64,000 bases of DNA, taken from assembly GCF_013401555.1 (NCBI RefSeq), contig NZ_CP058552.1:3162001-3226000 (forward strand), written 5' to 3'. A model generated the notes under the pieces. It did no database searches. It was given only the letters and a program-made list of their open reading frames with translations, and had not been told where the DNA came from. Position numbers and translations under genes: made by a program. This stretch comes from Paenibacillus sp. E222. GTDB lineage: Bacteria; Bacillota; Bacilli; Paenibacillales; Paenibacillaceae. Shown piece after piece: positions 17,288-25,349 of the stretch. Numbering within the stretch: the first letter of the stretch is position 1; the number at the start of each line of letters is the position of its first letter.

Positions 17288-18157
17288 GTGAACTCACTCC
17301 GATTTTCCTGGTTCAACGTTGTGGCATCCCTGATTCTGCTGTTCGTTGTGGTGGTCACACTTTATCCGTTCCTTCATATGCTCGCGGTTTCCCTCAGCAG
17401 CAACGTAAACGTCATCCAAAACAATATTTCCTTCTGGCCCAAGGGCTTTAATCTGAGCATGTACAAATTGGTGCTGGGCGATCCGCAAATCTGGACGGCT
17501 TACCGAAACACAATCATTTATACCGTGCTTGGCACACTGATCTCGCTGGTGGTTACATCCACCGGAGCCTATGCACTGTCCAGAAAAGACATGGCACTGC
17601 GCAATAGCTTCACCGTCCTGATTGTCATTACGATGTTTTTCAGCGGTGGGATGATTCCAACCTTCCTGGTGGTCCGTTCCTTGAATCTGGTGGACACCGT
17701 ATGGGGTATGGTTCTTCCGGGGGCAGTCAGCACCTGGAACCTCATTCTGATGCGCACGTTTTTCTCAGGCATCCCCAAAGAGCTGGAGGAATCGGGCCGA
17801 ATGGATGGCCTGAACGATATTGGCATCTTCATTCGTATCATTGTGCCGCTGTCCAAGGCATCCTTTGCCACGATTGCCCTGTTCTATGCCGTGGGCATGT
17901 GGAACAACTTTATCTTTCCGCTGCTCTATCTAAGGTCTCCCGATTTATTTCCGCTCCAGGTGCTGCTGCGTAATCTCGTGCTGGCCGGCAGCGCAAGCTC
18001 AGGCGACGTAACATCCATTGGGGGAGATAACCTGGTAGTGGAGGAATCGCTCAAGTATGCGACCATTATGGTCTCAACCCTGCCGATTCTGGTCATCTAT
18101 CCGTTTGTACAGAAGTATTTCGTCAAGGGAGCCATGGTTGGTGCGGTCAAAGGCTAA
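17288..18157 (+). CDS. Oligosaccharide ABC transporter permease (LplC type)
   Basis: A 289-residue inner-membrane permease of the MalG-like LplC group, with about six membrane segments. The EAA-type loop reads ELEESGRMDGLNDIGIFIRIIVPLS, and LYPFLHMLAVSLSS near the start and PFVQKYFVKGAMVGAVKG at the end are family hallmarks. I choose the GTG at 17288, with AGAGGTG just upstream; a GTG at 17255 overlaps the preceding gene. It pairs with the LplB-type permease to form the channel for the lipoprotein at 18205. Confidence 0.88.
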   Translation: MNSLRFSWFNVVASLILLFVVVVTLYPFLHMLAVSLSSNVNVIQNNISFWPKGFNLSMYKLVLGDPQIWTAYRNTIIYTVLGTLISLVVTSTGAYALSRKDMALRNSFTVLIVITMFFSGGMIPTFLVVRSLNLVDTVWGMVLPGAVSTWNLILMRTFFSGIPKELEESGRMDGLNDIGIFIRIIVPLSKASFATIALFYAVGMWNNFIFPLLYLRSPDLFPLQVLLRNLVLAGSASSGDVTSIGGDNLVVEESLKYATIMVSTLPILVIYPFVQKYFVKGAMVGAVKG

Positions 18158-18204
18158 GTGAGGCATGAAATGCACCGCGAATTCAGATTAAGGGAGAGAA
18201 GCTT

Positions 18205-19758
18205 ATGGGCAAATGGAAATCGGTAATACTTCCCCTGCTGATTGCAGTAACGATGGTAGCAGGGTGCAGCGGCGGCAACGGTGCCGACCCGCAAACAGAT
18301 ACCAAGGGGAACAGCACTGGAAATAACTCCACCGGGGCAGCAAAGACCTTCACGGCCCTGCTGGACAACAATGCCACATTCCCCTATTCCAAGAGCTGGC
18401 CCATCTGGAGCTGGCTGAAGGAGAAGACGGGTGTCACGCTGGAAGTGCAGACACCTTCGGGCAAGCTGGATGAGAGCCTGAATCTGGCGATTGCCTCCAA
18501 AGCGCTGCCTGATCTGATGTATATGCCCAATCGCAAGGATTCGAACAAGTTTGGTCAGCAGGGCGCACTGGTGGATCTGATGGAGTACATGGACAGTATG
18601 CCAAATCTGAAGGCATGGATGAAGCAGTATCCCGAGGAGGCAAAGGCTGCCTTGTCCGCCGACGGCAAAATGTATATGTTCCCGAATCAGGGCTTCGGCG
18701 AGACGAATCGCATGATCTGGATGTACCGCAAGGATGTTTTTGACAAGGAAGGTATTCAGGTTCCAACAACCTATGAAGAGTTGCATGCGGCGCTGAAGAA
18801 GCTGAAGGAGAAATACCCGGACAGTTACCCGCTCTCGATTCGCTACGGTCAGATCCCGGATGAGATGAATGCCAATATGACGGTGAACTACGGAACGGGT
18901 GAGGGTGCCTACTATGATTTTGACCAGAAGCAATGGCGTTATGGACCGACTGAAGACAACTACAAGGCCATGGTAGGGATGTGGAAAAGTTTTTACGATG
19001 AAGGGTTGGTCCCGCCCGATTTCTTATCATTGCAAACCAAGCAGTGGCAGGATATGGTCTCGACTGGAAAATCATTTGTGACCATTGATTATATCAGCCG
19101 GATTGATTTTTTCAATAATGCCATGCAGCAGGAGAATCCGGAGTTCAACATGCAGTTTATGGCCCCTCCGGCAGGCGTTTCAGGTGGCAAACAATTAAAT
19201 CCGTATTTTCATTATATGGAAGGCGGATTGACGGTGGCCTCGACCTCCAAGAACATTGATGATGTGATGAAGTACATGGACTTTTTCTATTCGGAGGAAG
19301 GACGTACGCTGAGCAGCTGGGGTGTAGAGGGCGAGACCTTTATAAAGGAAGGCGATACGATCAAGTTCAAGCCGGAGTATAACGATGTCATTGAAATGCG
19401 CAAGCAGACAGGGCTTCAGACCAGCGGGACCTATACCTGGATTGATTTCAATGCGCACTTATCGCTGTTCTCTGACGATCTGAAGCATGCCTATGAAGAA
19501 GCGGTCAAATATGATCCCCCCGCAATGCAGCCAAGACCTGCTTTTACAGAAGTGGAAAATGAGGTCATATCCATTACCGGTCAGGCGATCAAGAAGCACC
19601 GTGACGAGAGCTTTGCCAAATTTGTTACGGGTTCCCGGAGTCTGGCAGATTGGGAGAAGTATGTAGAGGAGATTAACAATCTCGGAGTAGATAAGCTGCT
19701 GAGCACCTATAAGGAAGCGTATGATCGTGTTCAGAATGTTCAGCTGAGCGCGAAATGA
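18205..19758 (+). CDS. Extracellular oligosaccharide-binding lipoprotein (LplA type)
   Basis: A 517-residue solute-binding protein. The signal ends in the lipobox VAGC (near residue 21), so it is lipid-anchored on the outer membrane face. The mature part has the family-1 extracellular binding-protein layout: an ALPDLMYMPNRKD segment, an aromatic-rich MIWMYRKDVFDKEGI segment and a C-terminal DWEKYVEEINNLGVDKLLSTYKEAYDRV helix. A strong GGGAGAG site precedes the ATG. It directly follows the two permeases. From the downstream genes, the ligand is probably an N-acetylhexosamine-containing oligosaccharide; this is inference. Confidence 0.9.
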   Translation: MGKWKSVILPLLIAVTMVAGCSGGNGADPQTDTKGNSTGNNSTGAAKTFTALLDNNATFPYSKSWPIWSWLKEKTGVTLEVQTPSGKLDESLNLAIASKALPDLMYMPNRKDSNKFGQQGALVDLMEYMDSMPNLKAWMKQYPEEAKAALSADGKMYMFPNQGFGETNRMIWMYRKDVFDKEGIQVPTTYEELHAALKKLKEKYPDSYPLSIRYGQIPDEMNANMTVNYGTGEGAYYDFDQKQWRYGPTEDNYKAMVGMWKSFYDEGLVPPDFLSLQTKQWQDMVSTGKSFVTIDYISRIDFFNNAMQQENPEFNMQFMAPPAGVSGGKQLNPYFHYMEGGLTVASTSKNIDDVMKYMDFFYSEEGRTLSSWGVEGETFIKEGDTIKFKPEYNDVIEMRKQTGLQTSGTYTWIDFNAHLSLFSDDLKHAYEEAVKYDPPAMQPRPAFTEVENEVISITGQAIKKHRDESFAKFVTGSRSLADWEKYVEEINNLGVDKLLSTYKEAYDRVQNVQLSAK

Positions 19759-19817
19759 GCGACTGTACGGCACAGGAATCCTAGACCATTACAGAATGGC
19801 AAAAGGAGGCTTCGCTT

Positions 19818-22094
19818 ATGAAAAAGCAGCATCTGCGTGTGTACTCCGGATTCAGACTGGGATTGTTTCTGTTGTTCTGTATGGTGACGATTGGAATAGC
19901 TGTCCCTGGCAAGGCAGAAGCGGCGGGTTCAATTTCACTGGACGCGCCGGCGGGCGGGTATGTGTCGGATGGAGGGCTGGTGGAAATTGGGGGCAGTTAT
20001 ACCGACTTGTATGACATTCGATTGTTTGTGGACGGAACGGCTCAATTCGAAGTGGTATTACATGATCCGGATGGGGATGACAGCGGCACCTGGTCTTATA
20101 TGCTGGATACCTCAGCCTATAACGGGACTGTGGAACTGGTGGTTCGTGGACTGGATACGTCCACCCGTTACGGGGTATGGGGAGCGCCTGCTACCCTTAC
20201 CGTTAATAACCCGGCAGCTGCTGTTCCCGAAGTAACGATCACGGGGCCATCTGAGGGCGTGTCTCTTAGCGGTCAGGTGGAGATCTCTGTCGAAACCAGC
20301 TCGCCTCTGCCGATCTTACAGGTAGAGGTTCGGGTGAATCGCGGGCCATGGGAAGAGGCCGTTCAGCAAGGCTCTGCGTATGTATACACCTGGGACACGG
20401 CGGGACTTGGCGATCGCACGGTCAGTCTGGAGGCCAGGGCGACCAGTGCACCGGAGCGTTATGGTTATAGCCCGACGGTGTATGCTCAGGTGGGGACCGG
20501 GACGCATGAGACTGCCGTTCCTCTTCCTGTACAGGAGCGGGCCATGTGGATCTGGGAACCGGAGAGCTATAAGCTGCTGCTGAACCCTGGATCGCGCCAG
20601 GTGCTGGAATCATTCATTGCCGATACGCAGACATTCGGCCAAACACCGGTCCAGACGCTTTATTTTGCAGTGGGCGGTTATGCCGGATACGATGCACTGG
20701 AGGCGCAGGAAGTGGAGTTGCGTTCTTTCGTGAGCTGGGCGCACAGCAAAAATCTGCAGGTTCATGCGTTGATTGCAGGCGGCACTACGCCGGCCTATAT
20801 GGGCGCTTACGAGAAATATCACCATCATGCCGTGCAGGAAATGGAGCAGGTAATCAATTACAATCTTGCAGCGGGGGATACGGAGAAGTTTAACGGCATC
20901 AATGTGGATATTGAGCCTTATATCTCTCCCGACTTTAAAGACCCAAGTCATTTCTTGCAGAAGGAATATCTGGATGGCCTGCAAAAGATGATTAGTCGCC
21001 GGGATACCGCAGGAATTCGGCTTCCGTTCGGCCCTGCTGTGCCCAAGTGGTATGACACATCGGATCAAGCAGCAAATATTTCATGGAATGGCTCCAACAA
21101 ATGGCTGTCCGAGCATGTTCAGGATCTCTCCGACTATATCTCCATTATGGATTACCGGGATACGGCGGATGGCTCCGCTGGTATTATTGCCGGGGCTGCT
21201 GGAGAGCTGGCTTATGCGGATCAGATCGGCAAGCCGAATTCCGTTGTGATTGGTGTGGAAACCCTGGATATCGCCAATAGCGGAGACCCGGAGACCATTA
21301 CCTTCTGGGAGGAGGGGCGTATCCACATGGAAGCCGAGCTGGATAAGGTGTATGCAGCTTACGGGCAGAGCAGCGCCTTTGGCGGCATTGCCGTCCATCA
21401 CTATGATTCCTACCGGGCACTTCCTTCTTATTGGGGGCCAGGTGGCGTAATTTGGACAGCGCCGGATGACTATGAAGCCCCTTCTGCCCTTTCAGGGGTT
21501 CCTTCCATCAAGACCACTGATGATCAGACTGTACATCTGAATTATGGAATGGCTTCGGATAACATGGAAGTGGAACGCTATGTGATATATCGGAGCACCG
21601 TGCAGGGCTTCACGCCTGCTCCTGCGGATATCGTCGGATTCGCCCGCGCCCTGAATTACCAGGACAAGGGACTGCTGCCGGATACGACATATTACTACCG
21701 TATTGCAGCCCGCGATTTGCGTGGCAATATCGGGCCACTCACTGATGAAGTGTCGTCGACCACTGGTAGTACCTCATTGAAGCCACTGATTGTAACGGAC
21801 ATGAATCTGGTCTATGGCGGATCAGGGGTATCTGTCACTCTGAAGGTCAGAGATTATGATACAGGCGCAATAATTTCGGGGGCGAAAGTCGAAGGGAGAT
21901 TTACTTATGCGGCGGGGCGTTACACCAGCGGGACAACCGGAGTGGATGGGAGCGTGACGCTTGTCTCGGAAGCGGTGGGACCGGGCAGACAGGTAGGTTT
22001 TGAACCTCGCAGAATCCGTTACAATGGCTATTACTACGCAGCAGGTCATGATTCGCCGCATACAACGCTGCTGATGTTGAATGCCAGCAATTGA
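19818..22094 (+). CDS. Secreted GH18-like TIM-barrel protein with Ig-like and Fn3 domains
   Basis: A 758-residue secreted protein. A signal peptide (residues 1-35, ending in AEAAG) is followed by two Ig-like beta domains (about 36-140 and 140-230). A TIM-barrel-like domain follows (about 235-550), then a fibronectin type III domain (about 555-645) and a C-terminal beta domain. The barrel carries FNGINVDIEPY, which resembles the GH18 DGxDxDxE motif with the last Asp and Glu kept but the first Asp replaced by Asn. It also has SIMDYRD, resembling the GH18 strand-6 MxYD. I do not recognise an established family; an endo-acting amino-sugar glycosidase is an inference from these motifs and the neighbours. 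AAAGGAGG precedes the ATG. Confidence 0.65.
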   Translation: MKKQHLRVYSGFRLGLFLLFCMVTIGIAVPGKAEAAGSISLDAPAGGYVSDGGLVEIGGSYTDLYDIRLFVDGTAQFEVVLHDPDGDDSGTWSYMLDTSAYNGTVELVVRGLDTSTRYGVWGAPATLTVNNPAAAVPEVTITGPSEGVSLSGQVEISVETSSPLPILQVEVRVNRGPWEEAVQQGSAYVYTWDTAGLGDRTVSLEARATSAPERYGYSPTVYAQVGTGTHETAVPLPVQERAMWIWEPESYKLLLNPGSRQVLESFIADTQTFGQTPVQTLYFAVGGYAGYDALEAQEVELRSFVSWAHSKNLQVHALIAGGTTPAYMGAYEKYHHHAVQEMEQVINYNLAAGDTEKFNGINVDIEPYISPDFKDPSHFLQKEYLDGLQKMISRRDTAGIRLPFGPAVPKWYDTSDQAANISWNGSNKWLSEHVQDLSDYISIMDYRDTADGSAGIIAGAAGELAYADQIGKPNSVVIGVETLDIANSGDPETITFWEEGRIHMEAELDKVYAAYGQSSAFGGIAVHHYDSYRALPSYWGPGGVIWTAPDDYEAPSALSGVPSIKTTDDQTVHLNYGMASDNMEVERYVIYRSTVQGFTPAPADIVGFARALNYQDKGLLPDTTYYYRIAARDLRGNIGPLTDEVSSTTGSTSLKPLIVTDMNLVYGGSGVSVTLKVRDYDTGAIISGAKVEGRFTYAAGRYTSGTTGVDGSVTLVSEAVGPGRQVGFEPRRIRYNGYYYAAGHDSPHTTLLMLNASN

Positions 22095-22133
22095 ACAAGC
22101 AGGCAAGCAATGGCTTGAAGGAGGAGGAAGCAC

Positions 22134-22916
22134 ATGAATGTGAATGACTTGGTGGAACCGCTAAGGACTCATATCGTTGAGCATATGTCTGTGCAGGTTT
22201 ATGCGGATCGGAATCAGATGGGAGCTGCGGCTGCGGCTGCGGTTGGGGCCAGATTAAGACAGCTGCTTCAGGATGCGGAGCGTCAGGTACGCATGGTGTT
22301 CGCTGCGGCTCCTTCGCAAAACGAATTGTATGAAGGTCTGGTACGGGAGCAAGGTATCGATTGGTCAAGGGTCTGCGCCTTTCATATGGATGAATATATG
22401 GATCTGGCGGATACGGCTCCCCAGCGCTTTGGTCAATATTTAACGGATCGGCTGTTCAGTCGGGTGCAGCCTGGGCGGGTGGAGCTGTTGGGTGGGCTAC
22501 AAGATGCGGAGCAGGAGTGTCAGAGATATGGAGACCTGCTGCGTGCGGCTCCTATTGATATCGTTTGCCTTGGGATCGGAGAAAATGGGCACATCGCCTT
22601 CAATGATCCGCCTGTTGCCGATTTTGTAGATTCGAGGATCGTCAAAGCGGTAAAACTGGACGAAGCTTGTCGCCGTCAGCAGGTGAACGATGGGTGCTTT
22701 GCCCATCTGGATGATGTGCCTGCGGAGGCGTTGACCCTGACTGTGCCAACGTTGATGGCTGGAAGGGAGCTGTTCGCAATTGTACCGGGAGCATCCAAGC
22801 GACGTGCGCTTGCGGCAGCTTTACATGATCCGATCAGCACAGCATGTCCTGCCACCATCCTGCGTACACATCCTCGAATCACGATGTTCACAGACCGGGA
22901 AGCCTACGGCCTGTGA
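22134..22916 (+). CDS. nagB: Glucosamine-6-phosphate deaminase
   Basis: A 260-residue cytoplasmic enzyme converting glucosamine-6-phosphate to fructose-6-phosphate and ammonia. Family motifs are FHMDEYM (near residue 83, the Asp of the ring-opening step), LGIGENGHIAFNDP (near 146, with the catalytic His) and LTVPTLM. It is more divergent from housekeeping NagB than usual, so it may be a locus-specific paralogue. AAGGAGGAGG precedes the ATG. Its stop overlaps the GTG start of nagA by four bases. Confidence 0.88.
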   Translation: MNVNDLVEPLRTHIVEHMSVQVYADRNQMGAAAAAAVGARLRQLLQDAERQVRMVFAAAPSQNELYEGLVREQGIDWSRVCAFHMDEYMDLADTAPQRFGQYLTDRLFSRVQPGRVELLGGLQDAEQECQRYGDLLRAAPIDIVCLGIGENGHIAFNDPPVADFVDSRIVKAVKLDEACRRQQVNDGCFAHLDDVPAEALTLTVPTLMAGRELFAIVPGASKRRALAAALHDPISTACPATILRTHPRITMFTDREAYGL

Positions 22917-24070
22917 GCGTGCCAATGATCGGGAAGCACTACAGAACAGGGTTGCCCATTGAGGTGGAGGTCAGAGAGGGACGTATCACTGCTGTTACTG
23001 ATCTTGAAATGTCGCCTCCCCTAGATCGCCTGCCCTGGCTTGCGCTAGGACTGGTAGATTTACAGGTGAACGGCGGATGGGGGCTGGATCTGAACACAGC
23101 ACCGCTGTGTCCAGATACGGTAATACAGCTGACCCGGAAGCTGCAAAGCCAAGGTGTTACAAGTTATTGCCCGACGTTGATTACGAACAGCTCGGAACGG
23201 ATGACTGAGGCGGCTTCCGCCATTGCAAAAGCCGTTCGGCTGAACCGGGATGCTGCCGAGGGAATTGCGGGCATTCATCTGGAAGGCCCATTCATTTCGC
23301 CGGAGGATGGCCCACGCGGCGCCCACCCAAGGCAGCATATTGTTCCGCCTGATTGGGAGGCCTTCAGCCGTTGGCAGGATGCCGCCGATGGGTTGATTCG
23401 CATCATTACTCTTTCCCCGGAGTGGCCTGGTTCAGCTTCATTTATTGCCCGGTGCTGCGAATCCGGCATTCTTGTCTCGATTGGACATACGGCAGCTACG
23501 CCAGAGCAGATCAGGGAAGCGGTCTCCGCAGGAGCGGTAATGTCTACACATCTTGGCAACGGCGCACACCTGATTCTTCCGCGTCATCCGAACTACCTGT
23601 GGGAACAGCTGGCGGCCGATGAGGTGTATGGGTGCATGATCGCGGATGGTCATCATCTTCCACGGTCCGTGCTGGCCGTAATTCTCCGGATGAAACGGAA
23701 CCGCGCCATTCTGGTCAGTGATGCCGTCTCGCTGAGCGGTATGCCACCAGGTTCCTACCACCTGCATATCGGCGGAGATGTGGTATTGACGACGGACGGT
23801 CGGCTGCACCTCGCCCGCCAGCCTGACCTGTTGGCTGGCTCGGCGATGATGCTGCCGGATCAGGTGGGGTATCTTGTGGAAGCGGGGTTGTCCGGGCTTC
23901 CCGATGCCTGGGACTGTGCATCGGTGCATCCGGCCCGGCTGCTTGGGCTTGAACAGGCCGCAGGATTTGAGGTCGGCGCGCCTGCCGATATCGTTAGCTT
24001 CAACATGGATGGTGGAAAGTTAAGTGTCTTGCAGTGCTGGAAGAATGGCCGGATCTGTCCACAGAGCTGA
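22913..24070 (+). CDS. nagA: N-acetylglucosamine-6-phosphate deacetylase
   Basis: A cytoplasmic amidohydrolase of about 385 residues removing acetate from GlcNAc-6-phosphate. Metal and active-site motifs are HLEGPF (near residue 122), SIGHTAA (near 190), STHLGNGAH (near 211) and the catalytic Asp in VSDAVS (near 268). The early motif VDLQVNGGWG has Gln-Val-Asn where other deacetylases have His-x-His, the same state as E. coli NagA, which uses one metal. The GTG at 22913 overlaps the nagB stop (GTGA), suggesting translational coupling; an ATG at 22925 is the alternative. Neither has a strong ribosome binding site. Confidence 0.88.
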   Translation: MSVPMIGKHYRTGLPIEVEVREGRITAVTDLEMSPPLDRLPWLALGLVDLQVNGGWGLDLNTAPLCPDTVIQLTRKLQSQGVTSYCPTLITNSSERMTEAASAIAKAVRLNRDAAEGIAGIHLEGPFISPEDGPRGAHPRQHIVPPDWEAFSRWQDAADGLIRIITLSPEWPGSASFIARCCESGILVSIGHTAATPEQIREAVSAGAVMSTHLGNGAHLILPRHPNYLWEQLAADEVYGCMIADGHHLPRSVLAVILRMKRNRAILVSDAVSLSGMPPGSYHLHIGGDVVLTTDGRLHLARQPDLLAGSAMMLPDQVGYLVEAGLSGLPDAWDCASVHPARLLGLEQAAGFEVGAPADIVSFNMDGGKLSVLQCWKNGRICPQS

Positions 24071-24086
24071 GAATAGGAGGAGAGCG

Positions 24087-25349
24087 ATGCAGAGCTTGAT
24101 ACCACTACCGAAGCAGATTGCAGCGAGCGAAGGAGAACCCTTGCGGCTGAATGGTGAGGAAAGATGGAGTCTTTTGATGGAACAGGATGATCCCAGATTG
24201 GAAATTCATTGCCGCCGTGCATTTCCTGGGATGGAATATACTTGCTCCAGAATAGAAAAAGGTTATTTATTAGTAATCGAACGTCCCTCAGAGCAGGAAA
24301 CGAAGCAGGTAGTCGATGGGGTGCAACAAGCCCTTGCGGTTTATGACGCGAAAGAAATCCATGAAACCCAAGAAGCGAAAGAAACGCAAGAAACGCAAGA
24401 AGCGCAAGAAGCGCAAGAAGCGCAAGAAGCGCAAGAAACCGAAGAAATCCAAGAAGTACAGATAGTTTATGGAGCTCTTGAAGTTATGGGCGTACAACAG
24501 AAGGGCCTGGTCATCTCTGATGTTAGCTCCATCCCCGGAGAAGATGAGACAGAACCCGTGGGGCTTGCCGGACGTCCACAAGGGTATAAGCTGGAGGTGT
24601 CCGCCGGAAGGGCTGAAGTCTACGCACTGGATGCGGCGGGTCTATTTTATGGATTGCAGACTTTGGTACAGCTGCTTGGACCGGATGATGTCATCCCGGC
24701 GGTGTCCATCACCGACTGGCCGGATACATCTTTGCGGGCAATGAACTTTGACTTGCGTCAGACGTTCTCGAAGCCGCAACTGTTGACAGCGTATTTGGCT
24801 GAATTTGCCCGTTATAAGACGAACGCGATTTTGATTGAATACGAGGATAAGTTCCCGTTTCAGTCACATCCCGAGTTCGCACATCCACAGCATGCGTTAA
24901 GTCGTTCACAGCTGGAAGAACTGAAGCGGAGCGCCCACGAGAACTTTATAGAGATCATTCCCCTCCAGCAGAGCTTCGGACATCTGGAATATGTATTACG
25001 CCACGAAGGTTGGCGGCATCTACGCGAGACAGAGCAGTCCACCGGAGAGATCTGCCCTTCGCATCCGGAAACCTTTGGGCTGATAACCACTTTACTCGAG
25101 GAGATGATCGACGCCCACCCGGATTCGCGTTATATTCACCTTGGGTGTGACGAGGTCTACAGCCTATGCGAGTGCGAACGCTGCAAAACTGAGTTTGGAG
25201 GCGTGCGGGAACGAGCTTTTATCGCCTTTTTGAACCGTCTGATTGCATTTACGGCAGACCGGGGGAACAGCCGATTTTCTGGCATGACATGCTGGATAAA
25301 TGCCCGCCAGAGGAACTGGCTAAGCTGGATCAGCGAAGTGTCGCCATGA
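24087..25349 (+). CDS. GH20 beta-N-acetylhexosaminidase part of a GH20-GH3 fusion, frameshifted
   Basis: As read here, 420 residues. Residues 1-190 are a GH20b-like domain (ending GLFYGLQTLVQLLG) interrupted by an acidic low-complexity repeat at about 92-123. The catalytic barrel starts at SLRAMNFDLRQTFSK and contains the Asp-Glu pair of GH20 in IHLGCDEVYSL (near 351-356). After DRG (about 25265) the frame goes wrong: the continuation EQPIFWHDMLDK lies in the frame of the next feature. One extra G in the five-G run at 25261-25265 would join both into one protein of about 1189 residues. There is no signal peptide, so it should be cytoplasmic. AGGAGG at 24075-24080 supports the ATG at 24087. 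A sequencing error or a real mutation is possible. Confidence 0.8.
   Translation: MQSLIPLPKQIAASEGEPLRLNGEERWSLLMEQDDPRLEIHCRRAFPGMEYTCSRIEKGYLLVIERPSEQETKQVVDGVQQALAVYDAKEIHETQEAKETQETQEAQEAQEAQEAQETEEIQEVQIVYGALEVMGVQQKGLVISDVSSIPGEDETEPVGLAGRPQGYKLEVSAGRAEVYALDAAGLFYGLQTLVQLLGPDDVIPAVSITDWPDTSLRAMNFDLRQTFSKPQLLTAYLAEFARYKTNAILIEYEDKFPFQSHPEFAHPQHALSRSQLEELKRSAHENFIEIIPLQQSFGHLEYVLRHEGWRHLRETEQSTGEICPSHPETFGLITTLLEEMIDAHPDSRYIHLGCDEVYSLCECERCKTEFGGVRERAFIAFLNRLIAFTADRGNSRFSGMTCWINARQRNWLSWISEVSP
24361..24455 (+). repeat. 9-bp tandem repeat inside the GH20 coding region
   Basis: Imperfect tandem copies of a 9-base unit (CAAGAAGCG and variants CAAGAAACG, CGAAGAAAC), with several perfect copies in the middle. 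It encodes a Gln-Glu-Ala/Thr-rich acidic stretch. The unit length keeps the frame whatever the copy number. Confidence 0.8.

Noticed and set aside
24288..24581. Minus-strand open frame with Phe-Leu-Arg repeats
   Set aside because: It is the complement of the Gln-Glu-coding 9-bp repeat in the GH20 gene.
25255..25300. Programmed -1 ribosomal frameshift joining GH20 and GH3
   Set aside because: A tRNA-Gly slip on the G5 run would give the right continuation, but there is no canonical X XXY YYZ heptamer and no evident downstream stimulator. A missing base is simpler.
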